A stretch of 64,000 nucleotides of DNA. Source: Bellilinea sp040754815 (GTDB lineage Bacteria > Chloroflexota > Anaerolineae > Anaerolineales > Anaerolineaceae). Position numbers and translations under genes: made by a program. Below the pieces are notes generated by a model. That model saw only the letters and a list, made by a program, of their open reading frames with translations. It ran no database searches and had not been told where the DNA came from. Below are positions 58,457 to 64,000 of this stretch, in pieces. Each line of letters begins with the position of its first letter. Within the stretch, counting starts at the first letter, position 1. The stretch lies in assembly GCA_040754815.1 (NCBI GenBank), contig JBFMBX010000002.1:434001-498000 (forward strand), read 5' to 3'.

Positions 58457-58711
58457 ATGAATAAGACAGAAATAAATCCACCGCAAGTCACCCGATACAC
58501 CCTCGTCTTTCGAGGGATGCTGGACGAGGAACTACTGCGCGAGTACTGTTTGCCCGGTTTCATTCTAACCAGTGAAGCAAATCATTTCGTTCTATCCAAC
58601 CTGCAACTCGATCAAGCCGGGCTGCTGGGATTGATACGCCAGTTGCACAACCTGGGTTGTACGGTGCTTTCCGTGAATCTCCACTTAGAAATGGATGATG
58701 AAAATGAGTGA
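58457..58711 (+). CDS. Small conserved-looking protein upstream of a Tat-flavodoxin
   Basis: An 84-residue cytoplasmic protein with no signal peptide. The pattern TRYTLVFRGMLDEELL, a central FILTSEANHFVLSNLQLDQAGLLGLIRQLHNLGCTVLSVN and an acidic tail resembles small alpha/beta proteins that I recall beside MalT-like LuxR genes in Actinobacteria and Chloroflexi. No name or function is known to me. It overlaps the following flavodoxin gene by eight bases, which implies coupling. It may be a partner or ligand-binding adaptor of the regulator; that is speculation. Confidence 0.65.
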   Translation: MNKTEINPPQVTRYTLVFRGMLDEELLREYCLPGFILTSEANHFVLSNLQLDQAGLLGLIRQLHNLGCTVLSVNLHLEMDDENE

Positions 58712-59351
58712 AAGAAAAGTCAGCCGTCGTGAATTTTTGAAAATGGCCGGTATTGGGCTTGCAGCCACTGCTTTCACCTGCTCCGCTTTGGGATACGCAG
58801 CTACCCGCCAGTCGCAAATTGATTTACCCACCATGAATTCAGGAAAGGAAAATGCCATGAAGAAAATTTTAGTTACCTACTCAACCCGTGCCGGCTCAAC
58901 GGCTGAAATCGCCGTTACCATCGGTCAAACGCTCTCCCAACGCGGTTTCAGCGTGGATGTTTTACCGGTCAAGAAGCAGCCCAACCCCGCGGACTATCAG
59001 GCTATCGTTCTGGGCAGCCCCATCCGCATGGGCAGCTGGCTGCCGGAAATGATTGATTTCCTCAAGCAAAACCGCAGCCTGCTGGAGCAGTTGCCGGTTG
59101 CCGCCTTTACCGTCCATATGTTGAACGGCGGGAACGATGAGCAAAGCCGCACTAACCGTCAGGCCTATTTAAACGGCGTTCATGAGTACATTACCCCCGT
59201 AGAAGAAGTTTTCTTTCTCGGCAAAATGGAACTTTCGAAACTCTCTTTTCTTGACCGATTCATCTCCAATGTCATGAAAGCCAGAGATGAAGACCTGCGC
59301 GACTGGAACGCCATTCACACCTTTGCCAGCACAGTTTTTAATAAGGCTTGA
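58704..59351 (+). CDS. Flavodoxin-domain protein with a twin-arginine signal
   Basis: A 215-residue protein. The N-terminus carries a Tat motif (SRREFLKMAGIGLAATAFTCSALGYAA), which would export a folded, cofactor-loaded protein. From residue 52 it is a flavodoxin: KKILVTYSTRAGSTAEIAVTIGQTL (FMN phosphate loop), IVLGSPIRMGSWLPEMIDFL and FTVHMLNGG. It is closest in style to HemG/menaquinone-linked flavodoxins. An internal ATG at 58857 with GGAAAGGA just upstream could give a cytosolic form lacking the signal. ATG 58704 is chosen as the long start; ATGs at 58695 and 58698 are alternatives. It is co-transcribed with the next gene. Confidence 0.85.
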   Translation: MSERKVSRREFLKMAGIGLAATAFTCSALGYAATRQSQIDLPTMNSGKENAMKKILVTYSTRAGSTAEIAVTIGQTLSQRGFSVDVLPVKKQPNPADYQAIVLGSPIRMGSWLPEMIDFLKQNRSLLEQLPVAAFTVHMLNGGNDEQSRTNRQAYLNGVHEYITPVEEVFFLGKMELSKLSFLDRFISNVMKARDEDLRDWNAIHTFASTVFNKA

Positions 59352-59366
59352 AAGAGGAGTAAGAAG

Positions 59367-60215
59367 TTGAACCGCGCTTTACGCATTCTCGTGCCATTAA
59401 TCATGCTGTTTGCCCTGGTTGCTGCCGTTGGCGGGCTGTACCCTGCCGAAGGCGAACCTTTCTCTCTGGTTAATTTCCGCGGTGAAGAAGTGATCATCAA
59501 CGCTCGCGGACTGTACTACTGGGATACGGTCAGCTCTGCCGCCCAAATGCAGGCTAATGATGTAATCACTCTTTTCCTCGCTTTGCCTTTACTGGGGGTA
59601 TCTTACCGGCTTACGCAAAGGGGTTCTCTGCGGGGCAGGCTTCTTCTGACCGGTACACTCGGCTTTATTCTCTACACTTACATCACGATGTGTTTCGGGG
59701 CAGCCTACAACCCCTTTTTTCTAATCTATGTTGCTCTTTTCAGCCTCAGCCTGTTTGCTTTCGTTTTGAGTATGATGTCCTTCCATGTGAATGACTTACC
59801 GGTACATTTTTCCAAGAAACTGCCTCGCAAATGGATTGCCGGTTTATTGTTCTTTGCTGCGGCCTTTCTTTCACTGGCATGGCTGGGACGCATTGCCCAA
59901 ACATTTGCCCCCGGCGCTGTCCCCGTCCTTGAAAACACCACCAGTATGTTCATTCAGGCAATGGATCTGGGCATCGTTGTGCCGGTATGTGTCCTTTCTG
60001 CCGTATTGTTATTGCGGCGCAGCGCATGGGGTTATCTGCTGGCGTCCGTTGGGCTGGTCAAATTTTTGACGCTTGGCACCGCCGTTAGCCTGATGGGGCT
60101 GAACATGGCCCGTCTCGGTTTACCGATCAGCCCATTGGAACTGCTGATCTTCAGCGGTATGGCGCTTGCCGGCATCATCACTGCCATCATTCTGCTTAAG
60201 AATGTAGTGGATTAA
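59367..60215 (+). CDS. Polytopic membrane protein downstream of the Tat-flavodoxin
   Basis: A 282-residue membrane protein with about seven helices. The first helix is followed by an extracellular loop (YPAEGEPFSLVNFRGEEVIINARGLYYWDTVSSAAQMQA), and later helices are connected by short loops. No redox motif or transporter signature is seen; two buried charged residues are absent. I do not recognise the family. The start is TTG 59367 with AGGAG seven bases upstream. It lies 15 bases after the flavodoxin stop, so it could anchor or serve the exported flavodoxin. Confidence 0.6.
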   Translation: MNRALRILVPLIMLFALVAAVGGLYPAEGEPFSLVNFRGEEVIINARGLYYWDTVSSAAQMQANDVITLFLALPLLGVSYRLTQRGSLRGRLLLTGTLGFILYTYITMCFGAAYNPFFLIYVALFSLSLFAFVLSMMSFHVNDLPVHFSKKLPRKWIAGLLFFAAAFLSLAWLGRIAQTFAPGAVPVLENTTSMFIQAMDLGIVVPVCVLSAVLLLRRSAWGYLLASVGLVKFLTLGTAVSLMGLNMARLGLPISPLELLIFSGMALAGIITAIILLKNVVD

Positions 60216-60224
60216 GAGTTAATC

Positions 60225-60332
60225 ATGCTTAAACAACATTTAACACGGTCGTACATCATGCTGGTTTTGCTGGGAATTGGCTCAATTCCAATAAACCCAG
60301 ACCCTGCCACAAGAAAACCGGCCGGCTCATAA
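60225..60332 (+). CDS. Low-confidence 35-codon ORF
   Basis: ATG 60225 to TAA 60332, 35 residues, with a short hydrophobic stretch (IMLVLLGIGSIPI). The SD is poor (TAAGAG). A GGAATTG-GCT-CAATTCC hairpin (60274-60290) lies inside it. It could be chance. Confidence 0.15.
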   Translation: MLKQHLTRSYIMLVLLGIGSIPINPDPATRKPAGS

Positions 60333-60429
60333 CCACGTTAATCGTGCTTCATTTTCCTTTGACATTCTTGCCTCGCAAAGATAAAATGAAATCAGCATCC
60401 ATACTATTTCAAACCAAACAGGAGACAGG

Positions 60430-61569
60430 GTGAGCCACTGGGCGGGTAAGTATGTCATCGGTCTGACCGGTAATATCGGCACAGGGAAAAGCGTTGTGCG
60501 CCGCATGTTGGAGCATCTCGGTGCTTATGGCATTGATGCCGATGCCCTGGCGCATCGCGTGATTGCTAAGGGCGCGCCGGGCTACGCGCCGGTGGTGGAT
60601 TACTTCGGCAAATACATCCTCAAACCAGACGGCGAGATTGACCGCGCCCGTTTGGGCCGCATTGTGTTCGGCGATGCCGAAGCGCTGGCAAAACTGGAAA
60701 GTATCATCCACCCGCTGGTGCGTCAGGCGAGCGATTTTCTGATTCGGCGGGCTACCCAACCGGTAATCGTTGTGGAAGCCATTAAACTAATCGAATCGGG
60801 CATGGCAAAGCAGTGCGACAGCCTGTGGGTGGTCTATGCCCCGCCGGATATTCAACTGGCGCGCCTGATGAAGAACCGCGGCATGAGCGAAAAAGATGCC
60901 CGCCAGCGCATTGCCAGTCAGCCGCCGCAGGAAGAGAAAATTGCCGCCGCCGATGTGGTAATTCGCAACGCCGGCACGTTTGACGAAACCTGGAAACAGG
61001 TCGTTACGGCGTGGCGCAAGTACGTGCCCCTCATCGAAGAAGCGCCCCCTCAACCGGTGGAAGCGCCCGCCGTCAAAGGGCAACTGCAAATTGAGCGCGG
61101 CCGTCCGCGCCATTCGGCCGAAATTGCCGAGTTACTCAACCGGCTGAGCAAGAAAGACAAGCCAATGAGCAGTGAAGACATCATGGCCGCATTCGGCGAA
61201 AAAGCCTTTCTCCTGCTGCGTCTCGACCAGCAATTGAAAGGGCTGCTCGGCTGGCAGGTAGAAAATCTGGTTGCCCGCACGACCGATATTCACCTCGACC
61301 CGTCTTTGCCGGTTGCAGAGACCCTGCCGGCCCTGATTCACGAAATGGAAAAGGCATCCAGCGATCTTCAATGCGAGGCTTCCCTGATCTTCGTTCCGCC
61401 CTCACTGGCAAGACACGACGGCCTGTGGCAAAAAATGGGTTATCAGCGCACCTCATCCGATGCTCTGGAAGTACAGGCCTGGCAAGACGCCGCGCGCGAA
61501 TCTATGCCCGCCGGTACAGTTCTACTCTTTAAAAAATTACGAGAGGATCGCGTTTTACGTCCCATTTAA
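60430..61569 (+). CDS. coaE: Dephospho-CoA kinase (CoaE) with an extra C-terminal domain
   Basis: A 379-residue protein, nearly twice normal CoaE length. Residues 5-205 are CoaE: P-loop GLTGNIGTGKS, the DADALAHRVI lid motif, GRIVFGDAEALAKLESIIHP and VVEAIKLIESGM. This catalyses the last step of CoA synthesis, phosphorylation of the ribose 3'-OH. After a Pro-rich linker (about 205-220), residues 225-379 form a second alpha/beta domain that looks GNAT-like (LLRLDQQLKGLLGWQVENL, then IFVPPSLARHDGLWQKMGYQRTSSDALEV), but no clear acetyl-CoA loop is seen. The start is GTG 60430 with AGGAG upstream. It precedes cdaA by 24 bases. Confidence 0.88.
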   Translation: MSHWAGKYVIGLTGNIGTGKSVVRRMLEHLGAYGIDADALAHRVIAKGAPGYAPVVDYFGKYILKPDGEIDRARLGRIVFGDAEALAKLESIIHPLVRQASDFLIRRATQPVIVVEAIKLIESGMAKQCDSLWVVYAPPDIQLARLMKNRGMSEKDARQRIASQPPQEEKIAAADVVIRNAGTFDETWKQVVTAWRKYVPLIEEAPPQPVEAPAVKGQLQIERGRPRHSAEIAELLNRLSKKDKPMSSEDIMAAFGEKAFLLLRLDQQLKGLLGWQVENLVARTTDIHLDPSLPVAETLPALIHEMEKASSDLQCEASLIFVPPSLARHDGLWQKMGYQRTSSDALEVQAWQDAARESMPAGTVLLFKKLREDRVLRPI

Positions 61570-61593
61570 ACTTCCCGGCCGGGGATTATCAGC

Positions 61594-62490
61594 GTGACCG
61601 AATTATTAAACGAACTTTCGTTCATTTTACAGCGGTTCAACTGGTTGAGTGCACTCGACCTGTTTCTGGTCACCATGGTTTTCTTCGGTATTCTGCTGCT
61701 GGTGCGCGATACGCAGGCAATGGTGCTGCTGCGCGGTGTTTTGCTGGTGGTGGTGGCACTCAGTCTCTTGACCAGCCTGGTTAATCTGCCGGCTTTTTCA
61801 TGGCTGATTCAAACCATTGCCCCAACACTGGTGCTGGCCATTCCGGTCATTTTCGCACCGGAAATCCGCCGCGGGCTGGAGCGCCTGGGGCGGGCCGGCT
61901 CGACCACCAGCATTTTCTGGCAGCCCAGCGAAAAAGATATCGAAACCATGCGCCAGACGATTCAAGCGGTGGTGAGTGCCTGCGCCCGGCTTTCTGCCCG
62001 TCAGCATGGGGCTTTGATCATTCTCCAGCGCGGGGATAGTTTACAGGAATACATCCGCACCGGCGTGCGCCTGAACGCGCGGGTTACCCCCGAATTGCTT
62101 CTGCAAATTTTCTACCCCAATACCCCGCTGCACGATGGCGCCGCGATCATTGTGCGGGATGAAGTAGCGGCAGCCGCCTGTGTCATGCCGCTCTCTGCCA
62201 GCGGTATCCTCAATCGTTCTCCCGAGCGGCAGATGGGTTTGCGCCACCGCGCCGCCTTAGGTACCTCGGAGGCCAGTGATGCCATTGCCGTCGTTGTTTC
62301 GGAAGAAACGGGTTCAATTTCAATTGCGCACGGCGGCAGAATGATCCGCCGCCTTGACAGCGAACGGCTTGAAAATATCCTCATGGCATTCTACCAGCCG
62401 CCCCCCAAAACCCATGGTTTGAAAGACTGGTTCAAGAAAAACCGCAAACCGCCGGTTTTCCATTCCGGCATGGAGGATGGAGAACGATGA
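61594..62490 (+). CDS. cdaA: Diadenylate cyclase CdaA
   Basis: A 298-residue membrane-bound cyclic di-AMP synthase. Three hydrophobic helices fill residues 20-95. The DisA_N (DAC) domain follows, with PLHDGAAII (DGA at 181-183) and GLRHRAALG (RHR at 217-219), the two catalytic signatures. A basic tail (PPPKTHGLKDWFKKNRKPP) is longer than usual. Cyclic di-AMP controls potassium and osmolyte balance and wall homeostasis. The start is GTG 61594. Its stop overlaps the cdaR start (ATGA), the standard cdaA-cdaR arrangement. Confidence 0.96.
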   Translation: MTELLNELSFILQRFNWLSALDLFLVTMVFFGILLLVRDTQAMVLLRGVLLVVVALSLLTSLVNLPAFSWLIQTIAPTLVLAIPVIFAPEIRRGLERLGRAGSTTSIFWQPSEKDIETMRQTIQAVVSACARLSARQHGALIILQRGDSLQEYIRTGVRLNARVTPELLLQIFYPNTPLHDGAAIIVRDEVAAAACVMPLSASGILNRSPERQMGLRHRAALGTSEASDAIAVVVSEETGSISIAHGGRMIRRLDSERLENILMAFYQPPPKTHGLKDWFKKNRKPPVFHSGMEDGER

Positions 62491-63749
62491 TTCAGTTTCT
62501 CCGCCGCCTTCTGCGTTTATTACCTTCCCTGCTCACCGCCTTTGCTCTGGCGCTTGCCGTGTGGATTTCGGCGGTCAGTTCCAGCGACCCGCTCAATGAA
62601 CGCACTTACCCCAACCCCCTTCCCATTGAAATTATCGGGCAGGATCCGGGACTGGTGATCACTTCCAGCATACCCCCATCGGTCACAGTGGTGCTCAGTG
62701 CACCGCAATCCATCTGGAATCAACTGACCACCGAACCCGGATTGGTGCGCGCTTTTTTAGATCTTTCCGGTCTGGGGGCCGGCACTCATACGGTTCCGGT
62801 CTCAATTCAAATTGCTGCCCGGCCGGTGCGTAAGATTGCTCAATCACCACAGACGATTACCGTCACACTGGAACGTCTGGCCTCGCAGGAATTTCCGATT
62901 CGGGTGGTCACGCGCGGCACACCCGCCGTAGGCTACACGGCAGATACCCCGACCCTCAGCCAGACTCTTGTAACCGTTTCGGGCCCGGAATCTCAGGTCA
63001 GCAGAGTGGCAGAGGTTCAGGCAATTCTGGATATCAGTCAGGCAACCGAAACCATCAACCGCACCGTCAATCTGATTGCGGTGGATGTTAACGACAACCC
63101 CATCAATGGCCTCACACTGTTACCCGACCGGGTCACCATCCGGCAAAATATATCTCAGCGTTTTGGCTACCGCAATGTAGTGGTCAAGGTGGTGGTTACC
63201 GGTCAGGTGGCCAGCGGTTACCGCCTGACGAACATTTCCGTTTTTCCCCCCGCCGTCACGGTTTTTTCGGCAGATCCACAAATCGTCAGTGATCTACCTG
63301 GTTTCATCGAAACTGAACCGCTTAATATTGAAGGTTTGAAGGATGATCTGGATATTTCCCTGCGCCTCAATTTGCCCGAGGGAATTTCCGTTGTGGAAGA
63401 TCAAACCGAAGTACTGGTTAGAGTAGGGATTGCCGCCATCGAAAGCAGCCTGACTCTCCCCAATATACCGGTTGAGATTACCGGCTTGCAGCCGGGCTTG
63501 AGCGCCCAAATCTCGCCTGAAACCGTCACAGTCATCATCGCAGGCCCGGTGGCTTTGCTGGATCGTCTGCGTGCCAGTGATGTTCGTGCCGTTGTGGATT
63601 TAACCAGTTTAAGTGAAGGAACGTATCAAATCCAACCGGAGGTTGAAATCCTCATCTCGGAACTCAGGACCGAATCGCTTTTACCGGAAAATGTAGAGGT
63701 AATCATTTCGCGGACAAGCCGTTCAAGCGGTGGTACAATCAGCCCCTGA
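62487..63749 (+). CDS. cdaR: YbbR-domain regulator CdaR
   Basis: A 420-residue protein with one N-terminal membrane helix (LPSLLTAFALALAVWISAV) and four extracellular YbbR repeats of about 80 residues. Each repeat shows the pattern of a Pro-x-x-Val-x-Val-x-x-x-Gly strand followed by an Ala-x-Val/Leu-Asp-Leu/Ile-Ser turn (for example FLDLSGLGAGTHTVPV and VVDLTSLSEGTYQIQP). CdaR binds and modulates CdaA. It is translationally coupled to cdaA and is followed nine bases later by der. Repeat number matches the common four-repeat form. Confidence 0.95.
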   Translation: MIQFLRRLLRLLPSLLTAFALALAVWISAVSSSDPLNERTYPNPLPIEIIGQDPGLVITSSIPPSVTVVLSAPQSIWNQLTTEPGLVRAFLDLSGLGAGTHTVPVSIQIAARPVRKIAQSPQTITVTLERLASQEFPIRVVTRGTPAVGYTADTPTLSQTLVTVSGPESQVSRVAEVQAILDISQATETINRTVNLIAVDVNDNPINGLTLLPDRVTIRQNISQRFGYRNVVVKVVVTGQVASGYRLTNISVFPPAVTVFSADPQIVSDLPGFIETEPLNIEGLKDDLDISLRLNLPEGISVVEDQTEVLVRVGIAAIESSLTLPNIPVEITGLQPGLSAQISPETVTVIIAGPVALLDRLRASDVRAVVDLTSLSEGTYQIQPEVEILISELRTESLLPENVEVIISRTSRSSGGTISP

Positions 63750-63757
63750 GGTGAAAG

Positions 63758-64000
63758 ATGCGCAAACCAATCGTGGCACTGGTAGGGCGCCCCAATGTGG
63801 GGAAAAGTACCCTGTTCAACCGGCTGGCCGGCGAGCCGCTGGCCATTGTGGATAACACCCCCGGCACGACCCGCGACCGTCTGATGGCCGAAGCGGAGTG
63901 GAACGGCCGCTTTTTCCACATCGTGGACACCGGCGGCATTGACCCCACTACCGGCGGCAAAGAGGCTCTGTCCATCGCCTCGGCTGATTACATTGCCCAA
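63758..64000 (+). CDS. der: GTPase Der (EngA), 5' part only
   Basis: The first 81 codons are present; the gene runs off the window. It opens MRKPIVALVGRPNVGKSTLFNRL (G1), then TPGTTRDRL (G2) and IVDTGGID (G3) of the first G domain. Der has tandem GTPase domains and acts in 50S subunit assembly. It lies nine bases after cdaR, so it likely belongs to the coaE-cdaA-cdaR unit. The spacer has GGTGAAAG as the ribosome site. Confidence 0.95.
   Translation, partial: MRKPIVALVGRPNVGKSTLFNRLAGEPLAIVDNTPGTTRDRLMAEAEWNGRFFHIVDTGGIDPTTGGKEALSIASADYIAQ

Noticed and set aside
1..64000. Integrated mobile element or defence island
   Set aside because: No transposase, integrase, phage structural gene, toxin-antitoxin pair, restriction enzyme, att-like flanking repeat or CRISPR gene was seen.

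Overview
The window looks like chromosomal DNA of a member of the Chloroflexota, most likely class Anaerolineae (Anaerolineaceae-like). This is inferred from gene content and style only, because no rRNA or tRNA gene is present. The clues are NBR1-type Ig lipoproteins, Thr/Pro-rich surface proteins, MalT-like LuxR regulators, solute-binding lipoproteins with a Val/Glu/Lys-rich linker, FixABCX in a heterotroph, and moderate GC with SD-type ribosome sites. No insertion sequence, prophage, CRISPR array or integrase was seen. The region reads as ordinary core chromosome with several accessory operons.

Layout. 1-6 kb: cell-surface proteins (the tail of a Thr/Pro-rich secreted protein, an NBR1-Ig lipoprotein, a LamG protein with a 27-residue tandem repeat, a membrane-anchored SGNH-like protein, a secreted 5'-nucleotidase). 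6-12 kb: an RsbU-type phosphatase with a degenerate receiver, then the minus-strand fixABCX electron-bifurcation operon followed by a CitE-like lyase. 12-21 kb: DegV, an SRPBCC protein, a lipoprotein, an orphan PRTase-like protein behind a possible attenuator, an atypical CoaX, an atypical GlmS, ArsR with an ArsP-like permease, DUF4180 and a membrane protein. 21-29 kb: an ABC-2 exporter, EamA, Era, YhhN, YitT, a DPSL (thioferritin-like) protein and a VOC protein. 29-37 kb: marR with a heterodimeric ABC exporter, then a thioredoxin-xdhC-bchI operon.

37-39.5 kb holds the most distinctive system: rpiB and deoC, each with an N-terminal amphipathic extension resembling a bacterial microcompartment (BMC) encapsulation peptide, followed by three different BMC-P (EutN/CcmL) vertex genes. 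This fits a sugar-phosphate-utilising (SPU) BMC satellite locus. No hexameric shell gene is in the window. It is followed by RNHCP and RsgA genes, and by a 323-base interval with a 27-codon ORF between intrinsic terminators.

41-53.5 kb: an Fbp-type ferric ABC importer, a lipoprotein, and a LacI-controlled sugar ABC importer operon with a GH65 phosphorylase and beta-phosphoglucomutase (import, phosphorolysis, then beta-G1P to G6P). 53.6-64 kb: an MFS/TetR efflux pair, a MalT-like regulator that may be leaderless, a small-protein/Tat-flavodoxin/membrane-protein cluster, a CoaE with an extra C-terminal domain, cdaA-cdaR for cyclic di-AMP, and the start of der at the window edge.
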